DNA of 64,000 bases from Ktedonobacter racemifer DSM 44963 (GTDB lineage Bacteria; Chloroflexota; Ktedonobacteria; Ktedonobacterales; Ktedonobacteraceae): contig NZ_ADVG01000001.1 in assembly GCF_000178855.1 (NCBI RefSeq), positions 2,046,001-2,110,000 on the forward strand, read 5' to 3'. Position numbers and translations under genes: made by a program. The first letter of the stretch is position 1, and each line of letters starts with the position of its first letter. A model generated the notes under the pieces. It ran no database searches, was not told where the DNA came from, and saw only the letters and a program-made list of their open reading frames with translations. Shown here piece after piece: positions 48,259 to 57,060 of this stretch.

Positions 48259-49482
48259 TTACCCTTGTATTTCGCCTTCAACAGCCTCCAGGGCCTCAAC
48301 CAGGCTGAAGACCGATTCATAGCGCTCATGGGGATCTAGAGCAAGCGCTTTGAGTAGAATTTGCTCCAGCGACGCGCTCAACTCCTCACGCCAGAACCGG
48401 GGCGGAATCAGCTCTAAACCCTCATAGCGCTCCAGATTCTCCACTGCCCGCAGAGGCAAAGCTTGCTTCTCGTCAGGCCAGAAAGTTTGTGAGGCTTGCA
48501 GGCGGCGCATAGCAGCAATGGGGGCCACACGTGTTACGAGCATATAGAGCATGGCCCCTAGCGCGTATACATCCGTGCGCTCGTCCGAGAGACCATAAAG
48601 CAATTCAGGTGCCAGAAAGGCATTCTGCTTCGAGCCACGTGCCAGGGGAAAAGTCTGCCGATACGTTTCATAGGCCTCCTCTTCAGGCAACCTATCCCAG
48701 AAGCGCGGAGCCGGTGGCCAGCACATTAACAACAACGGCGCCCAGGATGCCAGCCCCTGCTTATCAACGAGCAGCGTCTCTGGCGCGATTTCTCCTAAAA
48801 TAATCCCCATCCGGTGCAGGCGCGCAATCATGCGCCCCAGTTGTACACCCCACTGCACGACCCTGGCGATACTAAGCCACTCCGGCCAGGGCTTCCCATC
48901 GAGCAAATCATCGAGTATTGTAGGCTCGATATCCTTTCCCGCTTTCCTGCTCTGCAATTGCAGCACCAGGTAGAGCCGGCCACGTTCAAAGAGCACGCGA
49001 TCCTTCTCATTGGCCAACCTGGCCGAACCCAGACCAATCGGCTCGATAAATTCTTCAACGCCAGCCGTTTCAATACAGGCCTGCCGATGCGCGTCCAGTC
49101 CCGTCAAGATGATCTCGCGAATAGCGACCAGTGGCGCAGTTGACATCTCCGGCTTCCTACACATCCGGCGCCATTTGCACGCCAACCAGCGAAACACAGA
49201 AGATACGCCACCGCGTTTCCAATGTCGTCCTACTGCTCTCCCCAGATAAAGATTCAAGCGAGGGCGCGAGTATAGGCGCCGCTCAACACGATAGCGCCCC
49301 CCGAGAATAACTTCTCCCACTTCGAGAGGAAAATTCTGCTCAAGGGGGCTTAACGAGGAAAACATGGTCTCCTGGCAAGCCAGTTCTTGCGTCACTCTGC
49401 GCGTAACCCGGTCCGCCGTCTCTAACTCATCACTATAATCGAACAGTTCTTCGGCTATATGCTCTTGCATTTTTTTACTCAC
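48259..49482 (-). CDS. Degenerate protein kinase (pseudokinase)
   Basis: A 407-residue soluble protein with kinase fold pattern (about 55-400) but lost catalysis. The region of the catalytic loop reads GIILGEIAPETLLVDKQG (226-243), with Glu for the catalytic Asp (231), Ala for Lys (233) and Thr for Asn (236); DFG is replaced by ASWAP (245-249). The rear part stays kinase-like: FLAPELLYGLSDERTDVYALGAMLYMLVTRVAP and LLKALALDPHERYESVFSLVEALEAV. The N-terminal 50 residues are acidic. GTG start after GGAGGAGGGG, with an in-frame ATG four codons later. Probably a scaffold or sensor; target unknown. Confidence 0.82.
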   Translation of the reverse strand: MSKKMQEHIAEELFDYSDELETADRVTRRVTQELACQETMFSSLSPLEQNFPLEVGEVILGGRYRVERRLYSRPRLNLYLGRAVGRHWKRGGVSSVFRWLACKWRRMCRKPEMSTAPLVAIREIILTGLDAHRQACIETAGVEEFIEPIGLGSARLANEKDRVLFERGRLYLVLQLQSRKAGKDIEPTILDDLLDGKPWPEWLSIARVVQWGVQLGRMIARLHRMGIILGEIAPETLLVDKQGLASWAPLLLMCWPPAPRFWDRLPEEEAYETYRQTFPLARGSKQNAFLAPELLYGLSDERTDVYALGAMLYMLVTRVAPIAAMRRLQASQTFWPDEKQALPLRAVENLERYEGLELIPPRFWREELSASLEQILLKALALDPHERYESVFSLVEALEAVEGEIQG

Positions 49483-49812
49483 TTAAAAATACCCCTCCTC
49501 CACCTTAAATTTATCCTTTGAAACCTATTGTACCCTTTCACGCAAATACTACAAAATCCGCTCTTCATCTTGCTTTATTGGATTGACATTTATAAAAAAA
49601 TACCGTACGATTTAGGCTAAGATAGTTTCTATATTTGGCTTTCACCAGTATGGCATGATCTGCTTCATGCCCCTTTTTATTAAACACTATGCCTGGAAAC
49701 TATGTATAGAACTATTTTGCAGCCCCATAGTATTGGCAGCAGAACTCCAGCTTTCCTTTTGCGTTTCAACAATGATGTTCGTGGTCGCTACCACACAGAA
49801 GGAGCAACAACT
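49483..49812. other. AT-rich divergent intergenic region
   Basis: Holds the promoter listed at 49583-49611 and about 200 nt of leader before the DUF3311 gene. The pyrimidine-rich stretch next to 49483 is the ribosome site of the minus-strand pseudokinase gene. No other feature seen. Confidence 0.5.
49583..49611 (+). promoter_or_regulatory. Sigma-70-type promoter of the symporter operon
   Basis: TTGACA at 49583-49588, 17 bp of AT-rich spacer, then TACGAT at 49606-49611. The spacing is ideal and the -35 perfect. Transcription from about 49618 would give a leader of about 195 nt to the DUF3311 start. Confidence 0.65.
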
Positions 49813-50037
49813 ATGGAGACTCATCCACAAAGGCAAGGCCATCGCTGGCTCCGCCTCCTCCTGATCATTCCATTTCTTGGCCTGCTCTTCCCCGGCTTCT
49901 ACAATTTTCGTGAGCCAACATTCCTGGATTTCCCTTTCTTCTACTGGTACCAGTTACTCTGGATTTTTCTCACAGCTATCATCACCGCCTCCGTGTACTT
50001 CCTGGAAGGCTTCCTGACCTCCAGAGGACGCTCATAG
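49813..50037 (+). CDS. DUF3311 small membrane protein
   Basis: A 74-residue protein with two membrane segments (LRLLLIIPFLGLLFPGFYN, and FYWYQLLWIFLTAIITASVYFLEG), matching DUF3311. Members of this family are usually coded just before a sodium/solute symporter and are presumed accessory subunits. The ATG at 49813 is fixed by an AAGGAG site 8 nt upstream; the frame upstream of it is not protein-like. The symporter gene follows after 85 bp. Confidence 0.8.
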   Translation: METHPQRQGHRWLRLLLIIPFLGLLFPGFYNFREPTFLDFPFFYWYQLLWIFLTAIITASVYFLEGFLTSRGRS

Positions 50038-50122
50038 CTGCTCGTCAGGAGCGCAAGCACGCCTTTATGCTGTTCGTCGATCAATGACACCGTTGTCTTT
50101 TGAGAAAGGGTACAGTAAGCTT

Positions 50123-51736
50123 ATGCGCTGGGATGCAATTGCCGTCTTTATCTTTTTCTTCCTGCTCGTCACTGTACTGGGTTTTGTGGCCGCGCGCTGG
50201 CGCCGCGGAGATCTAAACCAGATTCACGAATGGGGCCTGGCTGGCCGCCGCTTTGGTACGGTGATTACCTGGTTCCTGCTTGGCGGCGACCTCTATACCG
50301 CCTATACCTTTATCGCGGTTCCCGCGGCACTGTACGGGGCTGGCGCCCTCTCAGGATGGTTCGCAGTTCCCTATACCGTCCTGGTCTACCCCTTTATTTA
50401 CGTCATCATGCCACGCTTCTGGTCAGTATGCAAAAAGCATAACTATGTGACTGCCGCGGACTTTGTTCGCGGACGCTTCGGCAGCAGATGGCTGGCCCTG
50501 GCCATTGCCTTTACCGGTATTCTGGCGACCATGCCCTATATTGCACTGCAAATGTTTGGCATTCAGGTCTCCCTGGAGGCAATTGGCTTTCCTACTGTCA
50601 TTCCCATCTTTGGCGTCGATGTAGATCTTCCGCTGATTGTGGCGTTCCTTATCCTGGCCGCCTATACCTATTCCAGTGGCCTGCGCGCACCAGCCATGAT
50701 CGCGCTGGTCAAAGATGTCATGATCTTCATCGTGCTCTTCGCCACGATCATCTATATCCCCTACAAACTGGGTGGCTTCTCCAAGATCTTCGATGCCGCA
50801 CATATGAAGACGCTGGCCGCGGCCACAACCGCGAAGGCGAAGGGGACCGCTCCGGCCTTTAATGACCTCCTGGGATCTAATCAGTACCTGGCGTATGCAA
50901 CCCTGGCACTGGGTTCAGCCCTGGCACTCTTCCTCTATCCCCATTCCTTAACCAGTATTCTCAGTAGCAACAGCGTGAAAGTCATTAAGCGCAATGTGTC
51001 GCTGCTCCCAATCTACTCCCTGATGCTGGGCTTGCTAGCGTTGCTCGGCTATATGGCCATCGCGGCAAAAGTTAAGCCACTGGCGGACTTAGGCAATAAT
51101 GGCTCCATTCCAGCCTTGATTAATGCTTTCTTCCCTTCCTGGTTCTCCGGCTTTGCCTTTGCGGCTATCGCAATTGGCGCCCTGGTGCCTGCCGCGGTCA
51201 TGTCTATTGCCGCCGCCAATCTCTTCACGCGCAACATTTACATTGAGTTCTTCCATCGCAATGCAAATGAGACGCAAGAGACCAACGTGGCCAAGATGAC
51301 CTCTTTCCTTATCAAATTTGGCGCACTGCTCTTTATTGTGTTCCTGGATAAGAGCATCGTTATCAACTTCCAGCTCCTGGGTGGAGTTTGGATACTGCAA
51401 ACCCTGCCCGCCGTCTTTTTCGGATTGTATACACGCTGGTTCAACCGCTGGGCCTTGCTGATCGGCTGGCTGGTAGGTATGGTCTTTGGCACCTGGACCG
51501 TCTTCAGCAACAATATTAAGTCGACCGCCCCGATCGATTTCTGGTTTATCCATGTTCCCGCGGTCTATGCCGCCATCAGTGGCGTCATTCTGAACCTGGT
51601 GCTGGCAGTCATTCTTACGCCTGTCTTCGAGATGATTGGCGCCGGACGTGGTGCAGACATCACCCAACCAGAAGACTACGCAGAGGCCACGGCTCCGGTA
51701 GAGCCACCGGAGATTGGGCAGGAGGCGCTGGGCTAG
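50123..51736 (+). CDS. Sodium/solute symporter (SSS family), MctP-like
   Basis: A 537-residue integral membrane transporter with about thirteen spans. Family features are DAIAVFIFFFLLVTVLGFVAARWRRGDLNQIHEWGLAGRRFGTVITWFLLGGDLYTAYTFIAVPAALYGAGAL at the start, and FAFAAIAIGALVPAAVMSIAAANLFTRNIYIEF. Together with a preceding DUF3311 gene this suggests the monocarboxylate-uptake branch (pyruvate, lactate, alanine), by similarity of layout only. The start at 50123 fits the family; an in-frame ATG 13 codons earlier has no better ribosome site. It ends at the palindrome 51773-51832. Confidence 0.9.
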   Translation: MRWDAIAVFIFFFLLVTVLGFVAARWRRGDLNQIHEWGLAGRRFGTVITWFLLGGDLYTAYTFIAVPAALYGAGALSGWFAVPYTVLVYPFIYVIMPRFWSVCKKHNYVTAADFVRGRFGSRWLALAIAFTGILATMPYIALQMFGIQVSLEAIGFPTVIPIFGVDVDLPLIVAFLILAAYTYSSGLRAPAMIALVKDVMIFIVLFATIIYIPYKLGGFSKIFDAAHMKTLAAATTAKAKGTAPAFNDLLGSNQYLAYATLALGSALALFLYPHSLTSILSSNSVKVIKRNVSLLPIYSLMLGLLALLGYMAIAAKVKPLADLGNNGSIPALINAFFPSWFSGFAFAAIAIGALVPAAVMSIAAANLFTRNIYIEFFHRNANETQETNVAKMTSFLIKFGALLFIVFLDKSIVINFQLLGGVWILQTLPAVFFGLYTRWFNRWALLIGWLVGMVFGTWTVFSNNIKSTAPIDFWFIHVPAVYAAISGVILNLVLAVILTPVFEMIGAGRGADITQPEDYAEATAPVEPPEIGQEALG

Positions 51737-51772
51737 ATCCAGAACCACCCACTCATTTTCCCCAGCCTGTTA

Positions 51773-51832
51773 TGAAGAGAAAGCGTAGGAGCCAGAAGAC
51801 ACCCGGTCCCTGGCTCCTACGCTTTCTCTTCA
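51773..51832 (+). terminator. Palindrome after the symporter gene
   Basis: Perfect 22-bp arms (51773-51794 and 51811-51832), 16-nt loop. It stands 36 bp after the symporter stop and 9 bp before the extended -10 element of the next gene, between two genes of the same direction. Confidence 0.75.
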
Positions 51833-51837
51833 CCTTG

Positions 51838-51846
51838 TGATATAAC
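51838..51846 (+). promoter_or_regulatory. Extended -10 promoter
   Basis: TG at 51838-51839, one base, then TATAAC at 51841-51846. It directly follows the palindrome 51773-51832 and would give a leader of about 40 nt for the gene at 51892. Confidence 0.5.
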
Positions 51847-51891
51847 TAGGTTAAATCAATGTTTATAAGATTCTGGTAAGGTATTTTCTCT

Positions 51892-52419
51892 ATGTTTTCA
51901 GAAGATGATTTCGAGACAATCGCGCACGAAACCGGCAGCGATGACTTACTATCAGAAGATGACCTGCGCCTGCCCGAGGGGGCGAATGTTCTTGTGCGTG
52001 TACATGCAGTCCGTGCCTGGTTGACCCGGCGTAAGCACGATGCAGATCGTGCTATCGGCCAGGTGGCGCTGGCACTCCAAATGCTGATGCAGGATAAGCC
52101 AGAGTCCAGCCACCCTCGGCGCCGCCGCGTTCAGCCAACCGCCCCCTACACGCGCGTGCTTGAACTTCAGCAAGAACTCCAGGCGGCGCAAGATCGCCTG
52201 CAAGCCTATACAGAGACGGAAGAGCTCTTTGAAGACTACCTCGCCCATACTACCAGCAACGACCGGGTACTCGTCGAATACTACCTGGCCATCGACAATC
52301 TCTGCCTTGAGCAGACACAAGCGCCTCAGGAAGCAGAAGGCAGCCAGGCGATACGCCAGCAGGTCTTTGAAGATGTTCTCCATCGCCTGGAGCGCGTGAC
52401 CGCTCCTGAAAGCGATTAA
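51892..52419 (+). CDS. Hypothetical helical protein
   Basis: A 175-residue acidic, mainly helical soluble protein. The central part has coiled-coil character (YTRVLELQQELQAAQDRLQAYTETEELFEDYLAH), preceded by RKHDADRAIGQVALALQMLMQ. No membrane segment, Cys cluster or enzyme motif is visible, and no family is recognised. It has its own promoter-like -10 element and ends 5 bp before the palindrome 52424-52482, facing the DUF4352 gene. Confidence 0.6.
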   Translation: MFSEDDFETIAHETGSDDLLSEDDLRLPEGANVLVRVHAVRAWLTRRKHDADRAIGQVALALQMLMQDKPESSHPRRRRVQPTAPYTRVLELQQELQAAQDRLQAYTETEELFEDYLAHTTSNDRVLVEYYLAIDNLCLEQTQAPQEAEGSQAIRQQVFEDVLHRLERVTAPESD

Positions 52420-52423
52420 AAAA

Positions 52424-52482
52424 TCGTTGTGGGCAGCGATGATGGACTGGCGAAGCCAGTCCATCATCGCTGCCCACAACGA
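52424..52482. terminator. Long perfect palindrome between convergent genes
   Basis: Arms of 28 bp (52424-52451 and 52455-52482) with loop GAA. It begins 5 bp after one stop codon and ends 12 bp before the other (52494). Two-way terminator by position. Confidence 0.8.
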
Positions 52483-52493
52483 GTACCACCAAT

Positions 52494-53084
52494 CTACTTG
52501 TTGCTAAACGAAAGGCTCTTATCCTCAATCAAAAGGGTCAGGTCGGAGAGCGTCACCGGGCTGGAAACGCCGAAATCAAACGAGCCATTCTGGTAGGTTC
52601 CTGGGACAAGAGTAGGCGAGGCAGAGATGAAGCTTGGGGCGACGGTTGTGCCATCAGCCAGTTTCAGGTGCAGCACTTTATCATACTGCGGACCACTTAC
52701 TTGCTTGCCGACGTTTTTGATCGTCACATAGACACGCACAGTATAGTTGCCAGCCTTCTTCTTGACATCGGAGAAGCCGGTCGCCTGTTGCACCTGGTTC
52801 ACCGTAACCTGCGTGTCATTTACAGTCACTGATTTATTCAACTGGATTGAGTCGACAAGGCCCGTTGCCGTTGGCGTGGGAGTCAGCTGTGTATCAATAG
52901 CGTTGCTCTGCGCATCGTTCGCCCGCGGCAAGTGGCTATAAGACATGCATCCAAAGATACCAACGACCATGAGGGCCGAAACCCAGATCAGGGTGACCCA
53001 TTTCCCGCGCTCATTTGGCGAATGTGTGACGGTCTCCCCCTCTTCAGGCTGCTGTGACTGTACTTTTTTATCTGTCTGTGTCAT
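52494..53084 (-). CDS. Membrane-anchored DUF4352-type protein
   Basis: A 196-residue protein. A short cytosolic part rich in Gln and Glu precedes one membrane span (WVTLIWVSALMVVGIFGCMSY, about 28-48), then a Thr/Pro linker (TQLTPTPTATG). The outer domain (about 75-194) has the immunoglobulin-like DUF4352 pattern: VTVNDTQVTVNQVQQATGFS, GNYTVRVYVTIKNVGKQ, KLADGTTVAPSF and GTYQNGSFDFGVSS. The Cys in the span region is not in a lipobox, so it is an anchor rather than a lipoprotein. Function unknown; such domains often bind partners at the cell surface. Confidence 0.75.
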   Translation of the reverse strand: MTQTDKKVQSQQPEEGETVTHSPNERGKWVTLIWVSALMVVGIFGCMSYSHLPRANDAQSNAIDTQLTPTPTATGLVDSIQLNKSVTVNDTQVTVNQVQQATGFSDVKKKAGNYTVRVYVTIKNVGKQVSGPQYDKVLHLKLADGTTVAPSFISASPTLVPGTYQNGSFDFGVSSPVTLSDLTLLIEDKSLSFSNK

Positions 53085-53408
53085 TGTATATGTGAACTCC
53101 CTGGTGCTGCGTCAAATTTAGTACATCTGTTGCTAAATCACTTGACATATTTAGCTTTTTCTTGTTACGCTTCTCCTGCCCTACAGACAGGATGCAGAAA
53201 GTGACGGCCATGCTAGCTATCTACTCGTTCGATCCGTTCGAGGATACTGCAAATATTATAGCAAAGCCAGTGCAAGCCTGCTAAGGGTCCTAGTAATTAG
53301 ATGTGATACATGGTAACGCGGGTTGGCAGCTACTGGCTGCCAACCCGCGTTACCATGTATCACCCTGAAAAATTGGGCCTGACAGAGGCAATGTCGTTGC
53401 TGGAGCGA
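53085..53408. other. Intergenic region with palindrome
   Basis: A 324-bp stretch between two minus-strand genes. It contains the palindrome 53303-53363, which follows the hybrid kinase gene, and otherwise AT-rich sequence expected to hold the promoter of the DUF4352 gene. No gene is seen. Confidence 0.5.
53303..53363 (-). terminator. Long perfect palindrome after the hybrid kinase gene
   Basis: Arms of 28 bp (53303-53330 and 53336-53363) with a 5-nt loop. It is 45 bp past the stop of the hybrid kinase gene on the minus strand and separates it from the DUF4352 gene of the same direction. Confidence 0.75.
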
Positions 53409-55331
53409 TTACTGAACCAGGATCTCACGGACCTTGGCCGCCAGGTCATCCAGGTCAAAGGGCTTCTGTAAGAAGACAAAGCCTTTGTCAAGCACAAAGT
53501 TCTGGCTGATCTGGTTGGCATGATAGCCACTCACAAACAAGAAATGTGTCTCGGCACTCATGGCGTGAATATAATCATAGAGTTCTTTCCCCTTCATCTT
53601 GGGGGTGACCAGGTCGGAGATCACCAGGGCAATGGAGTCCTTGTACTTCTCAAAGAGCTGCAAACCCTCCACTCCGTCGCGCGCACTCATGACCGTATAC
53701 CCATAATCCCCTAACGCCTCCTCCATCAAGTAGCGCAAGTCAGGATCATCCTCAACGACCAAAATGGTCTCGTCACCACCACGTACCTCTTGAGCTTCTT
53801 CACTCGCGCCCTGTAGGTAAGGCAAGGGGAGTGTGTGCATGACATCAACGGCTGGGAGATAGATATTAAAGGCCGTGCCTTTCCCCACCTGGCTATCAAC
53901 TGAGATGTAGCCATTATGCTGCCCTACAATTCCATGCACCATCGAGAGACCTAGCCCCGTCCCTTTCCCGACCTCTTTTGTGGTAAAGAAGGGTTCAAAG
54001 ATGCGACTACGCGTTTGCTCATCCATGCCTATGCCCGTATCCTGCACCGTCAAAAGCACATAGGCCTCGGCTGGCATCTCGCCGTGACCGATGCGCTCCG
54101 CCTCTTCATGACCCACATTGCGCGTGCGAATAGTTAGCCTGCCCCCTTCAGCCATGGCGTCACGTGCGTTAATACATAAATTCATGACAACCTGCTCAAT
54201 CTGGGCGTAGTCGACATGAACGGTATGCAGTTCCGGATCAGGGACAAACATGATATCAATATGGTCGGCCAAAACCTTGCCGAGAAATTCCAGCAGATTC
54301 TTCACGACTTTATTGAGATCAACATCCGTTGGCTCAAGCACCTGGCGGCGTGAGAAGGCCAGCAGTTGCTGAGTCATTTTCGCCGCGCCTGTCGCAATTT
54401 CATGGATATGGGCCAGGTTATTATAGAGGGGATGGCTGGTCGAAATACGCGAAAGCCCACGACTGGAATAGCCAAGGATACTACCTAACATGTTGTTGAA
54501 ATCGTGCGCGATGCCGCTCACTAGCAAGCCAACGCTCTCCAGTTTTTGGGCTTGCTGTAACTGACCAGCCAGGCGATGCCGCTCAGTGTTATCAAAAAAG
54601 TAGCCGGTAAATTCTTTAAGCTTGCCCTGTGTATCAAAGGAGCCAACGACATTCGCCACGATATAGACCGGGCTACCATCTCGACGCAACAGCTCTAACT
54701 CACTATACTCCAGGCGTTTCTCCTGGCTCAGTTGCTGCACAAAACTGGCATACTTTTCAGGTTCGCCATAGAGCGTGCTCAAGTTCGCCTCAAGCGCCTG
54801 CTCCACGGAAGCAAAGCCAAAGATGCGGGCAAAGGCGGGATTGCAGGTTAGTAGTTTTCCCTCAGGCGTGACCGCAAAGACTCCGGTTAGTCCTTGCTCA
54901 AAAATCTCGCGATAGAGCTCTTCGGAGAGTTGTAACTGGGAGATGGCTTCTTCATATTGCTTGCGCAGACGCGTCTTTTCCAGGCTCTCACGTACGGCAA
55001 TGGGAAGCCGGTCCAGGTGCTTTTTGAGAACGTAGTTATTTACTCCGGCCCGCAACGCCTCAACCGCCACCTCCTCACTACCTGTTCCCGTAAACATTAC
55101 CACGGGCACGTCAGGATAAAGCTTCTTGACCCGTTCAAAGATCTGTAATCCGTTTGCCCAGTTCAGCTGATAATCAGTTAAAACAAAATCAGCCTGAGCC
55201 TGGGCAAAAACGGCCTCCAATTCGGTCGGTCGCCCTACCTGAGTAAATTCGGCGTCATGAAACTCTTTTTGCAGCTGCCGAATAATCAGTTCGCGATCCG
55301 CTGCATTATCGTCAATAATGAGAAACCTCAC
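53409..55331 (-). CDS. Hybrid histidine kinase: REC-PAS-HisKA-HATPase-REC
   Basis: A 640-residue soluble phosphorelay protein. Order: receiver 1 (about 1-118, FLIIDDNAADRE, Asp in VLTDYQLNWANG, VVMFTGTG), PAS (about 135-250, ELYREIFEQGLTGVFAVTPEG), HisKA with phospho-His in GIAHDFNNMLGSILGYS (about 275), HATPase (NLCINARDAM; VQDTGIGMDEQT; GKGTGLGLSMV) and receiver 2 (about 520-640, ILVVEDDPDLR, Asp in VISDLVTPKM, FLQKPF). The HDFNN type is common in sensors with attached receivers. A receiver in front suggests it is fed by another kinase. No membrane span; no DNA-binding output. It appears transcribed alone. Confidence 0.93.
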   Translation of the reverse strand: MRFLIIDDNAADRELIIRQLQKEFHDAEFTQVGRPTELEAVFAQAQADFVLTDYQLNWANGLQIFERVKKLYPDVPVVMFTGTGSEEVAVEALRAGVNNYVLKKHLDRLPIAVRESLEKTRLRKQYEEAISQLQLSEELYREIFEQGLTGVFAVTPEGKLLTCNPAFARIFGFASVEQALEANLSTLYGEPEKYASFVQQLSQEKRLEYSELELLRRDGSPVYIVANVVGSFDTQGKLKEFTGYFFDNTERHRLAGQLQQAQKLESVGLLVSGIAHDFNNMLGSILGYSSRGLSRISTSHPLYNNLAHIHEIATGAAKMTQQLLAFSRRQVLEPTDVDLNKVVKNLLEFLGKVLADHIDIMFVPDPELHTVHVDYAQIEQVVMNLCINARDAMAEGGRLTIRTRNVGHEEAERIGHGEMPAEAYVLLTVQDTGIGMDEQTRSRIFEPFFTTKEVGKGTGLGLSMVHGIVGQHNGYISVDSQVGKGTAFNIYLPAVDVMHTLPLPYLQGASEEAQEVRGGDETILVVEDDPDLRYLMEEALGDYGYTVMSARDGVEGLQLFEKYKDSIALVISDLVTPKMKGKELYDYIHAMSAETHFLFVSGYHANQISQNFVLDKGFVFLQKPFDLDDLAAKVREILVQ

Positions 55332-55691
55332 AGATCAACTCCAAGCAATGTACCAACTCGCTCAAAAAATACTTTTCATGTCTATGCCAATACGCAAAGC
55401 ACTCTTCGCTGTAACTCTCTTGTACATGGAAAACAACTCAACCACACCCCTTAGACATTACACTTTTCTTAACTACTTTTCGTTTCAGAGACAGGCCCCA
55501 GCTGTGGTATAAAAGAAGGATTGATGGAAGAAAGAGCATCCTAAACGCCCTGGCGAAAACTAATTTCGATATCTTGCGGAGAGCTGTAGTGAGAGCCAAT
55601 TCTGGAGGGCAGGAAGGAGTATCCCCTGCTTAAAAATCTTCAGAATCTTCGCGCCGCAGGCGCGAGGCAGGCAGATAGGTGCCAGAGGAGA
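55332..55691. other. Intergenic region of 360 bp
   Basis: It lies upstream of the hybrid kinase gene and downstream of the DUF1501 gene. A short GC palindrome (GCGCC-GCA-GGCGC, around 55652-55664) sits 28 bp past the DUF1501 stop and belongs to the short GC-rich words noted elsewhere. The remainder is AT-rich promoter-like sequence for the kinase gene. Confidence 0.5.
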
Positions 55692-56954
55692 TTAGAGAGA
55701 GGGTAAGAAGCTCTGGTTGCCAAAGGCGCCGCCCAGGACATCTTTGGACGAGGCCCCCAGCCAGCGATCCAGGACGGTCGCGTACACGGAACGAAAATCC
55801 ACGGTATACTTTAGGTTGCCAGCATCATCCAGGCTGGTCAGGCTGGGTGGCTCGCCATAGATGCCCCTGTTCACCGCGTTCCCTAGAATAAAGAGGGGGG
55901 CCGCGGTGCCATGATCGGTGCCCTGGCTGCCATTCTCTTCGACGCGGCGTCCAAACTCTGACCAGGTCATCACGACGACGTCATCCGCCCGGCCATGCGC
56001 CTGCAAGTCGCTATAAAATGCGGAGAGTCCCTCTGCCAGCGTTTTCATCAGTTGAGCATGAGTTGTTTGCTGATTGGCATGCGTGTCAAAGCCGCCAAGC
56101 GTAACATAGCCCACACGCAGGCCCAGGTTCTGCACAATCGCTTCAGCCAGGACCTGCAAGCCCGCACTGAAAGGCCCCTGAGGATAGCTCGCCAGCGCGT
56201 GATACTGAGTGGCTGCCTCATGTATCTGTTTGCTTCCCTCCTGGGCATTCAGAGCGGTCGCCTCCAGAAGCGCGGCATAGGGAGAAGACTTGGGATAGGT
56301 GGAGTAGAGCTTCATCAAGGTTTGCAGCCGACTACTACCGCCATCGCTATCCACTGGATCGGGGGCAACGCGATAGTTATTAATCGTGTTAAAGGTAGGA
56401 ACCTGGGCGTTGATTGACTGGAGCGCCTGAACGGTCTGGGTCCCCACGTTCAGCGCCTGAAAGGGGTGCCCATCCTTATCGACCCAGCCACGCACAAGCT
56501 TGCCTAACCAGCCGTCACGACCATTACCATTCAGGTCAAGGGTCTGCCATATATCCATAGCCTGGAAATGCGAGAGGCTGGAATTAGGATAGCCTACCCC
56601 CTCAATGACCGCCATATGCCCACTATCCCAGAGCTTTTTCAAGGGCGCTAATTCAGGGTGCAGCCCCAGGCGCCCATCCAGGTTCAAGACTTGCTCGCCA
56701 GGAATGGCCAGCGTAGGCCGAAGCTGATGATAGGCACCATCAGTATAGGGGATAACCGTATTTAAGCCATCATTGCCGCCCGCCATCTGCACGACAATCA
56801 ATGTTTTTGCGCCTGCTTGTTGTGAGAAGCGCGCTCCCTGGAGCGCGAGTTCCTTGGCGGAGGCGACGCCTCGGCTAAAAATGCCTGGCATGACCATGCC
56901 AGCAGAGACGACCAGCAGGCCATCTCGCACCATTGCACGCCGCGATAACTTCAT
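55692..56954 (-). CDS. DUF1501 family protein, Tat-exported
   Basis: A 420-residue secreted or periplasm-side protein of the DUF1501 (sulfatase-like fold) family. The N-terminus MKLSRRAMVRDGLLVVSAGMVMPGIF is a twin-arginine signal. The mature part has TLIVVQMAGGNDGLNTVIPY, GRLGLHPELAPLKKLWDSGHMAVIEGVGYPNSSLSHFQAMDIWQT and VVVMTWSEFGRRVEENGSQGTDHGTAAPLFILG, all family hallmarks. The catalytic role of the family is unknown. The ATG at 56954 has a GGAGGG site 5 nt upstream. It follows the DUF1800 gene in the same direction; the two families are regularly paired. Confidence 0.9.
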   Translation of the reverse strand: MKLSRRAMVRDGLLVVSAGMVMPGIFSRGVASAKELALQGARFSQQAGAKTLIVVQMAGGNDGLNTVIPYTDGAYHQLRPTLAIPGEQVLNLDGRLGLHPELAPLKKLWDSGHMAVIEGVGYPNSSLSHFQAMDIWQTLDLNGNGRDGWLGKLVRGWVDKDGHPFQALNVGTQTVQALQSINAQVPTFNTINNYRVAPDPVDSDGGSSRLQTLMKLYSTYPKSSPYAALLEATALNAQEGSKQIHEAATQYHALASYPQGPFSAGLQVLAEAIVQNLGLRVGYVTLGGFDTHANQQTTHAQLMKTLAEGLSAFYSDLQAHGRADDVVVMTWSEFGRRVEENGSQGTDHGTAAPLFILGNAVNRGIYGEPPSLTSLDDAGNLKYTVDFRSVYATVLDRWLGASSKDVLGGAFGNQSFLPSL

Positions 56955-57009
56955 GCTACCCTCCTGGCTTTCTTTAGTGATTTGCTTCCTAAGTAAGGAG
57001 GGGGAATTT

Positions 57010-57051
57010 TGTGGGGACACCCCACACCCCGGCAGGAGGGAAACCCTCCTG
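57010..57051 (-). terminator. Two small hairpins between DUF1800 and DUF1501 genes
   Basis: TGTGGGG-ACA-CCCCACA (57010-57026) and CAGGAGGG-AAA-CCCTCCTG (57033-57051) lie in the 106-bp gap between two genes of the same strand. They may attenuate read-through or protect a processed end, setting different levels of the two products. Confidence 0.5.
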
Positions 57052-57060
57052 TACCTCCCT

